Source: PMNU01 sp035480575 (GTDB taxonomy: Bacteria > Patescibacteriota > Saccharimonadia > Saccharimonadales > UBA4665). From it: a stretch of DNA of 44,644 nucleotides. This document shows, piece by piece, positions 6,850-15,508 of the stretch. The notes under the pieces were generated by a model. The model was not told the origin of the DNA. It ran no database searches and was given only the letters and a program-made list of their open reading frames with translations. Both the position numbers and the translations under genes were made by a program. The stretch's first letter is position 1. Each line of letters starts with the position of its first letter. The stretch spans positions 1 to 44,644 of the forward strand of contig DATIHR010000026.1 of the NCBI GenBank assembly GCA_035480575.1. Reading direction: 5' to 3'.

Positions 6850-7652
6850 ATAAGCGCCATTACTGTCCGTTCGATGACCTGATTGCTCAGGGTGAGCGCT
6901 AGTTGCGCATACGGCTGGTGGTCGACCCAATTCGTACTATCACTCTGGCCTTCCCATACTCCCAGCTCGACGCTCTTTTCCCGGAGAACCGTAGGCAGGG
7001 ATTCGATAGTAAGGCGTATGAATTCAACGTCTCGTGGCGGCTGTAAGTCAGCCGGCGCGGCAAGACCGGTACCGACATAGTCGATATAGGCGGGGCCAGT
7101 ATTGGCCATTTCTTCGTCGTAGACATAACGAATAATTGCACCGGCCGGCACGCGGACATTTTTTTGCGCAGCAGCAATCGTGGCTTCCCGCCAGGTGTAG
7201 GCGGTTGGCAAGCCACTTGCCTTTTGGTATGCAAACGGTCGGCCCTGCGTATCGCGCAGTACAAGCGCGGCTTGGTGGTCGGTTTGGGTTGTGTTCTGAC
7301 TGCCGTGCCAGGCGAGCGAGCGGGCAAAGAATAACTCGCTTTCTAGGCACGCGGTATGTATGGGTTCCCCTATGGTCGGATATAACTCCGGTGGGCAAGT
7401 AGCCGCGAAGCCAAGTGCTCGCTGTGTTAGTGTAAACTTCATGTGATCACGGTCGGGGTTGGCATCCTGTTTTTCTACAAGGGTGGTCGATGTGCACAAT
7501 GCCCCGTGCAACACATCGGCATATGCGCTATTGTTTTGGCTAATATAATCATAAAAGGAGCGCCATGTTTTTATGCGCTGGCCTACATGAAACCCAAGTT
7601 CATCTGTGAGTTCGTAGAGTGCAAGTTGATCTGGACTGCCGGCAGTGTGCAT
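6846..7652 (-). CDS. Hypothetical protein
   Basis: A 268-residue soluble protein, no domain recognised. A GTG at 7664 in the same frame (MRHIMHTAGS) is an alternative start; ATG 7652 is chosen because TATGCT on the minus strand lies about 12 bases before it, but the evidence is weak. It overlaps the end of rpe by four bases in convergent orientation. Its general style (acidic, few lysines, solitary, no Shine-Dalgarno) is shared with the unknowns at 2117, 13688, 30623 and 36104. Confidence 0.7.
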   Translation of the reverse strand: MHTAGSPDQLALYELTDELGFHVGQRIKTWRSFYDYISQNNSAYADVLHGALCTSTTLVEKQDANPDRDHMKFTLTQRALGFAATCPPELYPTIGEPIHTACLESELFFARSLAWHGSQNTTQTDHQAALVLRDTQGRPFAYQKASGLPTAYTWREATIAAAQKNVRVPAGAIIRYVYDEEMANTGPAYIDYVGTGLAAPADLQPPRDVEFIRLTIESLPTVLREKSVELGVWEGQSDSTNWVDHQPYAQLALTLSNQVIERTVMALI

Positions 7653-7731
7653 AATGTGACGCACAGCATATAACCTGCGGCGAATATGGTCAATTATTGT
7701 TTGGCATATGGCCGGCTGGACTATGGTGGTA

Positions 7732-7737
7732 TATAAT
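7732..7737 (+). promoter_or_regulatory. -10 box of the transketolase operon
   Basis: TATAAT ten bases before the ATG at 7748, predicting a leader of only about three bases. It lies downstream of an in-frame start at 7697, which is therefore discarded. Confidence 0.5.
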
Positions 7738-7747
7738 CGTTAGCAGA

Positions 7748-8644
7748 ATGCGTCAGATATACTCTATTGAGGCGTTAGAGCTAAAAGCTAACGAGATTCG
7801 TCAAGATATTATTAAAATGCTGCTCGAAGCTGGCAGCGGACATTCGGCTGGCCCATTAGACTTAGCCGATATTTTTACGGCACTCTATTTTAACGTACTA
7901 CGACACGATCCTGACAACCCCAATTGGGACGACCGGGACATATTGCTACTAAGCAACGGCCATTGCAATCCGGTCATGTACGCCACTATGGCACATGCCG
8001 GGTATTTTGACCGTAAGGAGCTCATGACGCTTCGCAAGCTAGGCAGCCGGTTGCAGGGCCACCCAGAACGCACGAAGCTACCGGGCGTAGAAACTACCAG
8101 CGGGCCACTCGGCTGTGGTCTCAGCCAGGGTGCAGGCATGGCGCTAGCAATGCGTATGAACAACCAGCACCACCGTTGGGTGTATGTCGTTACAGGCGAC
8201 GGCGAGCTGAATGAGGGCAACAACTGGGAAGCCATAATGCTCATTAATAAATATAAGCTCAATAACATTATTGCCATCGTTGACCGCAATAATATCCAAA
8301 TAGATGGCCCAACCGAGCAAGTAATGCCACTGGAAGATTTGCGCCAAAAATTCGAAGCGTTTGGCTGGCATGTGCTGGAAATAGATGGCAACGACGTAGA
8401 AGCGGTTATAGATACCTGTAATATGGCGAAGGCTATTGTAGAAAAACCGGTAGTCATAATCGCCCATACCATTCCGGGCAAGGGTGTTGATTTTATGGAG
8501 TACGATTTCCACTGGCATGGCATGCCGCCAGGTTCTAAAGATGTGCCGGGCGCACCTCCAAAAGCCGACCAAGCCCGGGTAGCATTGAAGGAGCTGCGTA
8601 CCCTGCAGGGTAGGATAAAAAGCGAGGCACACGACCATGCCTGA
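7748..8644 (+). CDS. tktN: Transketolase, N-terminal (thiamine-pyrophosphate) subunit
   Basis: A 298-residue protein covering the PP domain of transketolase, which moves two-carbon units between sugar phosphates. Motifs include GSGHSAGPLDLADI (29-42), LLSNGHCNP, GPLGCGLSQGAGMALA (119-134) and the diphosphate/Mg site GDGELNEGNNW at 150-160 with N182 further on. It ends where single-chain transketolases continue into the Pyr domain, which is encoded by the next gene; the two reading frames overlap by eight bases, so the subunits are made together. Split transketolases are known in archaea and several bacteria. The two halves are complete, so this is not a recent frameshift. Confidence 0.95.
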   Translation: MRQIYSIEALELKANEIRQDIIKMLLEAGSGHSAGPLDLADIFTALYFNVLRHDPDNPNWDDRDILLLSNGHCNPVMYATMAHAGYFDRKELMTLRKLGSRLQGHPERTKLPGVETTSGPLGCGLSQGAGMALAMRMNNQHHRWVYVVTGDGELNEGNNWEAIMLINKYKLNNIIAIVDRNNIQIDGPTEQVMPLEDLRQKFEAFGWHVLEIDGNDVEAVIDTCNMAKAIVEKPVVIIAHTIPGKGVDFMEYDFHWHGMPPGSKDVPGAPPKADQARVALKELRTLQGRIKSEAHDHA

Positions 8645-9626
8645 TATGCACTTAGTACCTGACGCGCAGGCGCACGACCTGGTCGTTGAGCCCATTCGCA
8701 AAGGCTTTGGGCGTGGCCTGTTGGCTGCGGCTCAGCATGACGACAACGTAGTTGGCTGCTGTGCCGACCTTACGGAATCGACCGCTATGAATGCGTTTGC
8801 CGAGGCGTTCCCCACCCGATTTGTCGAAATCGGCATAGGCGAGCAAAACTTAGTAACTGTTGGTTCGGGCCTTGCAGCACAGGGCAAGATACCCTTTGTC
8901 AGCAGCTATGCGGCGTTTTGCCCTGGCCGCTGCTGGGAGCAAATTCGTACGACTATTTGTTTGAACAATCAGCCTGTAAAAATAGTTGGCTCGCATGCCG
9001 GCGTAAGTGTGGGGCCCGATGGCGCCACACACCAAATGCTCGAAGACATTGCCATTATGCGCGTACTACCTAACATGATGGTATTTGCGCCGGCCGATAG
9101 CATTGAAGCCGAAAAAATTACCCTAGCGATGGCCAAGAATAAGCATCCTAATTACATTCGGCTGGCGCGCGAGGGTACGCCGGTATTTACGACCGCGCAA
9201 ACGCCATTCGAGATTGGCAAGGCATACGTGTACCGAGAGGGCACGGACGTGACTATTATCGCAACGGGTACCATGACGTACCAGGCCATGGTCGCCGCAG
9301 AAAAGTTAGCCAAAGACGGCATATCTGCCGAGGTTGTACATGTACCGACCATAAAACCGCTCGATGAGCAGACCATCCTTACTAGCGTCAAAAAGACTGG
9401 CGCTGTCGTTACCGCAGAGGAAGGGCAGATAGCCGGCGGGCTCGGTGGCGTTATTGCCGAACTTCTAGCCGAACAGCATCCGACACCCCTTGTTCGTATT
9501 GGCATGCAAGATCGCTACGGCGAATCGGGCGAACCGAACGAACTACTGGCCCATTTTGGCCTCGACGCAGTGCATATCGCTATGGCTTCGCACCACGTAC
9601 TGGATAAAATAATAAGTAAACAATAA
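8637..9626 (+). CDS. tktC: Transketolase, C-terminal (pyrimidine-binding) subunit
   Basis: A 329-residue protein with the Pyr domain and C-terminal domain of transketolase. The catalytic glutamate is E69 in EIGIGEQNLV, followed by the typical GKIPFVSSYAAF. SHAGVSVGPDGATHQ near 121-135 and the C-terminal transketolase_C segment (VVHVPTIKPLDE to GLGGVIAE) are clear. A related reading is the beta subunit of 1-deoxyxylulose-5-phosphate synthase or pyruvate dehydrogenase, but the partner gene is transketolase-like. The ATG lies inside the end of tktN. An AAGGAG follows its stop and serves the next gene. Confidence 0.95.
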   Translation: MPDMHLVPDAQAHDLVVEPIRKGFGRGLLAAAQHDDNVVGCCADLTESTAMNAFAEAFPTRFVEIGIGEQNLVTVGSGLAAQGKIPFVSSYAAFCPGRCWEQIRTTICLNNQPVKIVGSHAGVSVGPDGATHQMLEDIAIMRVLPNMMVFAPADSIEAEKITLAMAKNKHPNYIRLAREGTPVFTTAQTPFEIGKAYVYREGTDVTIIATGTMTYQAMVAAEKLAKDGISAEVVHVPTIKPLDEQTILTSVKKTGAVVTAEEGQIAGGLGGVIAELLAEQHPTPLVRIGMQDRYGESGEPNELLAHFGLDAVHIAMASHHVLDKIISKQ

Positions 9627-9641
9627 GGAGTCACCATCCCT

Positions 9642-10833
9642 ATGCCGCGCCTTGTACGAAACAAACTTCAGCAATTTCTGGCAACATCCCGCACGAACAA
9701 GCTCATTGCACTGGCCGCGGTATTAGTGGTGGCTACGAGTGGCCTAATATTTTTGACTATTAGAGCTGCTGGCTTTTTTGCGTCGACAGAGTCAGATACC
9801 GGTAATCTAACGGCTAACGCCAAGGTCATAACCGACACCAGTGCCTCGGGCGGCAGGGCTATTCAATTTACCGCACCTGCGCCGTCGCCAACACCTACGC
9901 CAACCCCGACCCCGACCCCCGCCACCAACCTCTGGTAGCTGCTCTTCTGGTACGCATGTACCGGGCGGCAGCGATGGTGCGGGTGGCTGTTGGCCAGGCC
10001 CCAACAACACGGGCGTTCCAAGTGGCACGGTGCTTTCGGCTTACACTGGTAGCTGTACTATAACTACTAGCAATCTGACCATCGACGCTAAAACAATTAA
10101 CTGTCCCGGCGACCTCCTTGTGCACGCATCAAATGTGACCATCACCCGCAGCAAGATTACCGGCCATGTTGTTGTTGACACTGACGTCAGTCAAGGTTAT
10201 TCACTGAGCATGACTGACGTCGAAATTCATGCAGACGGCGACCTCCCCGTAGTCTATAACGGCAATGTTAATATCCTCCGGGCAAATATTAGTGGCGGCC
10301 ACAACGGTTTAGAATGCCAGGAGCACTCGTCGCATTGTTCGCTCAGGGATTCCTGGATTCATGACCAGTGGCAGGCGCCATCTGGCGACACCCACCTTGG
10401 TGGCGTCGCTCATTTCGGCGAGCAAGTGGCCTGCACCGGCACGGGCACCAACGGCATGACGGGCGTGTGTTTTGACATAGAGCACAGCTCGGTTGTCTGT
10501 GATGCTGCGGTCAATGCCTCTGGCGGTGGCTGCACCGGCGACATTAACCTGATTGCCCACTATGGACCAATCCCCGGAGCTTTCATCTACAAAAACTTGC
10601 TAGGCGCGAATATTGGCGCTTCATACTGCACCTATGGCGGCCAGGCACCCGAGAACGGCGCGACACGCATTGTGTACCAAGACAACATATTCCAGCGGGG
10701 TACGAACAGTAAGTGTGGCACCTATGGGCCAGTCACTGGATTTAAGTTCACTAATTCTGGCAACGTTTGGACAAACAACAAGTACAATGATGGTTCGGTT
10801 ATCACTTGTACGGCTGCCGACGAGTGTCTCTAG
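9642..10833 (+). pseudogene. Membrane-anchored beta-helix surface protein, frameshifted in its Pro/Thr linker
   Basis: Two frames together encode one recognisable protein of about 396 residues. Frame one (9642-9938) has a membrane anchor or signal (residues about 20-44), a TSASGGRAIQF segment like those starting carbohydrate-binding modules, and a Pro-Thr repeat, then stops. From about 9920 the next frame (to 10833) continues SGSCSSGTHVPGGSDGAGG and a right-handed beta-helix-like domain (NNTGVPSGTVLSAYTGSCTI and repeated short strands), with many cysteines suited to an exported protein. The shift sits in a run of five C at 9916-9920, where neighbouring units have four; removing one C joins the frames exactly. 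It may be a sequencing error, a broken gene, or a phase-variable one. AAGGAG precedes the ATG and tktC is 15 bases upstream. Confidence 0.75.
9890..9920 (+). repeat. Pro/Thr-coding C-rich tract with frameshift
   Basis: A run of imperfect six-base units ending in C4, C4 and C5 encodes the PTPTP linker. The C5 at 9916-9920 breaks the frame. Short C runs and hexamer repeats are both prone to slippage. Confidence 0.7.
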
Positions 10834-10849
10834 ATGAAGCATAAGCATG

Positions 10850-10855
10850 TATACT
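10850..10855 (+). promoter_or_regulatory. -10 box of fba
   Basis: TATACT eight bases before ATG 10864. A GTG two codons upstream (10858) would begin only two bases after the box and is unlikely to be transcribed from it. Confidence 0.5.
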
Positions 10856-10863
10856 AGGTGCAT

Positions 10864-11916
10864 ATGGACATAGATACACAAAAACTTGAAGCAATTGCAA
10901 AACAGCTAGTAGCCCCTGGAAAGGGGCTACTAGCGGCCGACGAAAGCAGTGCCAGCTGCCAAAAACGATTCGACGCGGTTAACGTGCCCTGTACCGAAGA
11001 GACACGGCGCGAATACCGCGGACTACTCGTTACTGCACCTGGTGCCGAAGAATATATGAGCGGTGTCATATTTTATGACGAAACATTTTGGCAGGCCGCC
11101 GATAGCGGGCAGATATTCCGCGAGTATCTGCGTAATCATGGCGTGCTACCCGGTATAAAAGTAGATAAAGGGTTGGTCGATTTGCCGGGATTTCCTGGCG
11201 AGAAAATTACCCAAGGGCTCGATGGTTTACCGGAGCGCATGGTAACGTACGCCGGGGCAGGGGCGCAGTTTGCCAAGTGGCGGGCGGTCATAACTATTGG
11301 CGAGGGCACCCCTACTAATGAATGCATCGGCGCTAACGCCTACGTACTCGCTCGCTATGCACGTATTTGCCAAGAGGCTGGTATTGTCCCGATGGTCGAG
11401 CCAGAAGTACTGTTTGATGGCAATCACACCGCAGAACAGACTGAGCAGGTTATGACGCATGTCTTTGACATTTTGTTCCAAACAATGCGCTCGTTCCATG
11501 TGCACTTGCCAGGTGCCATTCTAAAGACGAGTATGGCATTACCGGGCAAAGATAGCGGTATAGCTATTGATGCTAACGACGTTGCTGAACGCACCGTTCG
11601 CGCCCTACACGAGCATGTACCGCACGAGCTTGGCGGCATTGTGTTCTTAAGTGGCGGCCAGACATCGAAAGACGCATTTGTTAATTTGAATCGTATCGCC
11701 AAGCGTGGCCCGCACCCATGGGGTATTACCTTTTCGTATTCTCGTGCATTGCAGGACCCCGTGCTAAAGGCCTGGGCGCTCAACCGCAACGCCGTACAAA
11801 GTACCAAAGATTTGTTTAAACATCAGCTTGAGCTAGCCAGTACGGCCAGCAAGGGCGAACTAAACGAATCGCGCCTGGATGGCGACGGGTTTGTGTCACA
11901 TGCCCAAGACTTGTAG
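10864..11916 (+). CDS. fba: Fructose-bisphosphate aldolase, class I
   Basis: A 350-residue Schiff-base aldolase cleaving fructose-1,6-bisphosphate into two triose phosphates. GKGLLAADES at 19-28 carries D26; the Schiff-base lysine is K221 in GAILKTSMALPG; FLSGGQTSKDAFVNLN near 261-276 and the phosphate site fit the animal-type class I family. Class I enzymes of this type need no metal and are less common in bacteria than class II. The gene appears leaderless and carries a perfect 13-bp hairpin 41 bases into the coding sequence (10905-10934). It sits close to the PfkB-family kinase gene at 12654, with one broken gene between them. Confidence 0.95.
   Translation: MDIDTQKLEAIAKQLVAPGKGLLAADESSASCQKRFDAVNVPCTEETRREYRGLLVTAPGAEEYMSGVIFYDETFWQAADSGQIFREYLRNHGVLPGIKVDKGLVDLPGFPGEKITQGLDGLPERMVTYAGAGAQFAKWRAVITIGEGTPTNECIGANAYVLARYARICQEAGIVPMVEPEVLFDGNHTAEQTEQVMTHVFDILFQTMRSFHVHLPGAILKTSMALPGKDSGIAIDANDVAERTVRALHEHVPHELGGIVFLSGGQTSKDAFVNLNRIAKRGPHPWGITFSYSRALQDPVLKAWALNRNAVQSTKDLFKHQLELASTASKGELNESRLDGDGFVSHAQDL
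10905..10934 (+). other. Perfect 13-bp hairpin with GGAA tetraloop inside fba
   Basis: GCTAGTAGCCCCT, loop GGAA, AGGGGCTACTAGC: every base of the stem pairs. It covers codons 15-24 (LVAPGKGLLA). The loop is of the stable GNRA class, so as RNA this would be a very strong structure near the 5' end of a leaderless message. Confidence 0.85.
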
Positions 11917-11928
11917 CGGCTAGATGGG

Positions 11929-12532
11929 CTAGTATTGGGCTTCGCGGCCATACAACTGCGCAAACCGAGCGTTGAGTTTTTCGGCAGAATCGAGCGGGTG
12001 CACGCTGCCGCCGCAATCAATCTCGAACTGTGCGCGGCGCATGGCCACGGCGTCCAAAGCCTCGCTAATCGTTGCGGGCGCAGCTGTTTCTGGCAGTTGC
12101 AATGGGCCTAGCTGCGGTTCTCCTTGCAAGCGATAGAGTGCTACTTGCGATGTATTACGGTGTACCAGTACGCCAGTAATAAGTCGCTTATTGTGTTCAC
12201 TCAGTAGCGCATGGATGGCAAGTTGTGCCCGGACTAGGCAATAGATCTTCTGGGCTTGGTTTTTTGCCTGTAATGCGGCGCGAGACTAGCAGCAGTTCAA
12301 TTGGATTAGAGCGCGCAGCGGCTTTATCGAGGGTGCTCCTAGGCACGCATTGTAGCTTTCTGTCGTCTGTATATATTGGGCGGGGTACCTGTAACTCGTT
12401 ATTGACGCGCACGATAGCAAGTGCGCCAACCCGTTGCCCGGCATGCCGGGCCAACGCCTGCAGCCTTAGCCGAAAACCAGGTCGCTCCGGATCAGTCAGT
12501 AAGGATTGTAGTTCACTACGCCGCAATGTCAT
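11929..12532 (-). pseudogene. Disrupted hypothetical gene (frameshift)
   Basis: The 5' part (MTLRRSELQSLL from 12532) is read to about 12285, where the natural continuation moves to another frame: after IELLLV the good sequence is SRAALQAKNQAQKIYCLVRAQ, running on to LYGREAQY and a stop at 11929. The original frame instead continues as PSPGTTCHPCATE, low-quality sequence, and stops at 12197. The shift maps to about 12284-12289, as one extra base. Together it would make about 200 residues of unknown family. The start is supported by TATACA six bases upstream. It could also be an assembly error, or the 5' frame could be a real short protein. Confidence 0.55.
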
Positions 12533-12538
12533 GCACGT

Positions 12539-12544
12539 TGTATA
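12539..12544 (-). promoter_or_regulatory. -10 box of the broken gene at 12532
   Basis: Minus-strand TATACA six bases before the ATG. An intact promoter suggests that the reading-frame damage is recent or artefactual. Confidence 0.45.
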
Positions 12545-12653
12545 GCATGGAGCGCATGAGGTGCAAAGCATAACTGCAATAATAGCGTTGCATCAACCCG
12601 TGCGGCCGTGGCACAATAAGCATAACCAACAAATACGAGTAAGAGGGCGCATT

Positions 12654-13658
12654 GTGAGCACGCAGTTCGACATTATCAGCATTGGCGACGTCGTAACCGA
12701 TGCGTTTATTAAGTTACTTGATAACGAGGCAAAAATAGTAACCGACAACCATGGCGATGAGTGGCTAGCGATGCCGTTTGCAACAAAGTTGCCATTCGAC
12801 CACGCAGAAGTTATTGAGGGCGTTGGTAATGCCGCGAATGGTGCAGTCGCCTTTGCGAGGCTGGGTATGAAAACCGGATTCGTCACCAATGTGGGTGGCG
12901 ATCAATTCGGCCGCGACATAATTCACGCGCTCGACAAAAACGATGTCGACACCCGCTTTATACGTATTCACTCCAAAAAGCGTAGTAACTACCACTACGT
13001 GCTGTGGTATCAAGAAGAGCGTACCATCTTAATCAAGCACGAAGAGTACGACTACCATTGGCCACACCTTCGGCCTGCCGAACTACCACGATGGGTTTAC
13101 TTTAGTTCTATTAGTAAAAATGCCCTCGACTACCACGACGACATTGCCGACTGGCTCGACGAAAATCCAGGCGTACACCTCGCGTTCCAACCAGGCACAT
13201 TCCAAATGGAGGCGGGCACTAAGCGTTTGCATCGGCTGTATAAGCGTGCGTCTGTACTGGTATTGAACCGCGAAGAAGCAGCGCTGGTAGGCGGTGGTAA
13301 CCCAGACGACGTACACGACCTAATCGACAAATTGCACGAGCTCGGTCCACAAGTCGTTGTAGTAACCGACGGCCCCGACGGCGCCTACGCCTCCGACGGC
13401 CATCAACGGTTACAAATGCCGCTGTACCCCGACCCGGCACCGCCGTTTGAACGTACGGGTGCAGGCGATGCCTTTGCCTCTACGTTCGTAGCCGCGGCCG
13501 CCAAAGGCTTAAGCCTAGAGGATGCATTGCGTTGGGCGCCCATTAATTCCATGAATGTAGTTCAACACGTCGGCGCCCAAGCTGGCTTACTCACCGAAAA
13601 ACAACTCATCGCACTCCTTCACAAAGCCCCCAAAGAATATCAACCCAAGCCTTTCTAG
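12654..13658 (+). CDS. PfkB-family carbohydrate kinase
   Basis: A 334-residue ribokinase-like sugar kinase. The N-terminal ISIGDVVTDAF is near residues 6-16, the GNAANGAVAFARLG substrate segment at about 57-70, and the catalytic/anion-hole motif ERTGAGDAFASTF near 262-274, where the Asp of GAGD is the base. The family includes ribokinase, adenosine kinase and minor phosphofructokinase; sequence alone does not decide. GTG 12654 is chosen because AAGAGGG stands seven bases before it, whereas the open frame reaches 12561 without signals. The nearby aldolase makes a fructose-6-phosphate kinase role possible, as inference only. Confidence 0.88.
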   Translation: MSTQFDIISIGDVVTDAFIKLLDNEAKIVTDNHGDEWLAMPFATKLPFDHAEVIEGVGNAANGAVAFARLGMKTGFVTNVGGDQFGRDIIHALDKNDVDTRFIRIHSKKRSNYHYVLWYQEERTILIKHEEYDYHWPHLRPAELPRWVYFSSISKNALDYHDDIADWLDENPGVHLAFQPGTFQMEAGTKRLHRLYKRASVLVLNREEAALVGGGNPDDVHDLIDKLHELGPQVVVVTDGPDGAYASDGHQRLQMPLYPDPAPPFERTGAGDAFASTFVAAAAKGLSLEDALRWAPINSMNVVQHVGAQAGLLTEKQLIALLHKAPKEYQPKPF

Positions 13659-13675
13659 CGTTAGACTTGCTGTCG

Positions 13676-13681
13676 TATACT
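13676..13681 (+). promoter_or_regulatory. -10 box of the 13688 gene
   Basis: TATACT exactly six bases before the ATG, immediately after the end of the kinase gene. Confidence 0.5.
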
Positions 13682-13687
13682 AGGGCG

Positions 13688-14200
13688 ATGACCGATGCGG
13701 AGTATATAGAATCCGATAGCGAAGCCTATGTATTTCGCTATTTGGCGGAGCATGAAAAGTTGGGTTTTATAGGAACGGTTGCGCTTTCTGTGCACATGGA
13801 TGATTTTTTGCGGTTAATGTACTCATTTGGTGTGACAGGCAATATCATGGCATTCGATACAGAGGCGGCGCGAAAGGTGTGTACCATAATACATGATGAA
13901 TGGGGCAATGATGACGAAGATTACACAGTGCGCCGTTCTGTGGCCCGGATAGGTGATGGTGCTAGCAGCGTACAACTTCATTCGGATGAGTTGGGAATGG
14001 ATGTGGTTGAGGCAGCGGCTGCTGTATCTGCCCGCGAGCTATATGAGCGGTGTGATCCACGGTACTATCCAGTTTTGTTTAAACTGAGCGTTTATACAGA
14101 CGCACAACGTGCTAGATACGAACAGGAAAAAGGACAGACGCCCAGATCAGTCGGGCACATTTTATTTAGCGGCCTAGTCGAACCACCTAGTCTTGCCTAA
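13688..14200 (+). CDS. Hypothetical protein
   Basis: A 170-residue acidic soluble protein without a recognised domain. It begins MTDAEYIESDSEAYVF and is rich in Asp/Glu and aromatic residues. The start seven codons downstream of the longest frame is chosen from the TATACT box. It is followed 41 bases on by another unknown gene on the same strand. No function is proposed. Confidence 0.75.
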   Translation: MTDAEYIESDSEAYVFRYLAEHEKLGFIGTVALSVHMDDFLRLMYSFGVTGNIMAFDTEAARKVCTIIHDEWGNDDEDYTVRRSVARIGDGASSVQLHSDELGMDVVEAAAAVSARELYERCDPRYYPVLFKLSVYTDAQRARYEQEKGQTPRSVGHILFSGLVEPPSLA

Positions 14201-14241
14201 TTGTCCGGCATATCCTGCTTGTGGTAACCTGTAGGTAGGAT

Positions 14242-15498
14242 ATGACACGTTTCTTGTCGAGGGCATTGGGGGCCATAGAGCCTACGTTTACGCAAAGTTT
14301 GCAGCAACTAGAGCGTGCGGCCGGTGCGCCGGGTACGGACATACGGCTGACAGCCGACATCGTGCAACGTACGCGTGCTAAGATAGCCGAACTTGGCCTA
14401 GACCCGAATGACACAACGGGCCAGGAACTATACCATGCCCTGCAAGAACGCATGCGTAGCGATGAGCAAGTTGTACGTACTGCACTTAATATTCCGGATG
14501 CGGCAACGCCGGACGAAGTCGTGGCGCGTGTTCAGTCGTACCTGACTGGCCATGACATGCAAAAGAAATGTTTTGCCTTAAAAAGCAGCGTCGCTAAAAG
14601 GTTGCTCAAGAAAAAACCACCGAAGCTGGCGATGAAGCGTTTAGGGTACCGTTCTGTCGATTCCATGATTAAGCACGAGCCAGTGGCATGCATTTATATG
14701 GCCGCGCGTATATGCGAACAGTCGGGCGGCTGGCAAAAGACATTCCGTGAACAATATGCCAAGCTGCAGCCGAGCGATTTCGAAACGCGTGATATTGCTA
14801 CGGTGCATCCGGCCGCAAAGCGTTGGCATGAGCTAGCACAGGAATATATTGCTGCCGAACACCATAATATTGCTAGTTTTAAGGAACTGGGCGCAGTAGT
14901 CGTGTTGCCTTTTACAGAAGCTGTAGATGGCCTTGCCGTGACGACGCTACTTCTTATTGCCGAAGAAATGAATGCTATTCGCTCGCATAGTTCGTATGTT
15001 AAATTACAACAAGTAAAGCCTGACTTCGGGGCGCGTTTGCAGGCTTCATCGGTCCGCGAGCCCTATACATCGGCTAGCTTGGCGGGGCAGCCGGTACCGT
15101 GGCGTATGATCCAGCGCTACTATGCCCGGTTTACCGAGGCCTACCACCCGGAAATTTTTGAACCACATGTACAACCCGAAGATTTGCAGTGGACTAGCGG
15201 CGAATCTGTCCTGGCCGGGCTTGCGCCCGCACTACAATTTTGGCAGGGAACGGAAACGCTGGGGCTTGTCGAAGAGGGCACGATAGTGTCGTGCAATGTA
15301 CTCGATGTGGCACTTGGTTTTTGCAACCACTTGTCGTATACGGATCGCATTGTGCATTTTGTGCGCGATACTTTGTGGCATGAGCTGATGATGCATTACT
15401 TGCATCAGGATAATTTAGAAGCTGCAGTACATCAGCAACTGCATAGCGAGCTCGCTGGCGATCAGCTGGCACTTGCAGAGCAAGAAGCGTACAATTAA
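14242..15498 (+). CDS. Hypothetical protein, 418 residues
   Basis: A long soluble protein, largely helical by composition. Residues 1-110 look like a distinct N-terminal domain (FLSRALGAIEPTFTQSLQQLE, then DIRLTADIVQRTRAKIAELGLDPNDTTG), followed by a basic stretch KRLLKKKPPKLAMKRLG near 124-140 that could contact nucleic acid. It continues to a C-terminal part with HELMMHYLHQDNLEAAVHQQLH, which contains an HExxx-like stretch but not a true HExxH. I do not recognise the family. TAACCT lies 11 bases before the ATG as a weak -10 candidate. The LOG-like gene follows after 10 bases. Confidence 0.8.
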   Translation: MTRFLSRALGAIEPTFTQSLQQLERAAGAPGTDIRLTADIVQRTRAKIAELGLDPNDTTGQELYHALQERMRSDEQVVRTALNIPDAATPDEVVARVQSYLTGHDMQKKCFALKSSVAKRLLKKKPPKLAMKRLGYRSVDSMIKHEPVACIYMAARICEQSGGWQKTFREQYAKLQPSDFETRDIATVHPAAKRWHELAQEYIAAEHHNIASFKELGAVVVLPFTEAVDGLAVTTLLLIAEEMNAIRSHSSYVKLQQVKPDFGARLQASSVREPYTSASLAGQPVPWRMIQRYYARFTEAYHPEIFEPHVQPEDLQWTSGESVLAGLAPALQFWQGTETLGLVEEGTIVSCNVLDVALGFCNHLSYTDRIVHFVRDTLWHELMMHYLHQDNLEAAVHQQLHSELAGDQLALAEQEAYN

Positions 15499-15508
15499 CA
15501 TAACAATT

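Noticed and set aside
7885..8523. Antisense open frame (212 codons) over tktN
   Set aside because: Shadow of a well-supported transketolase gene; low-complexity Ser/Pro-rich translation.
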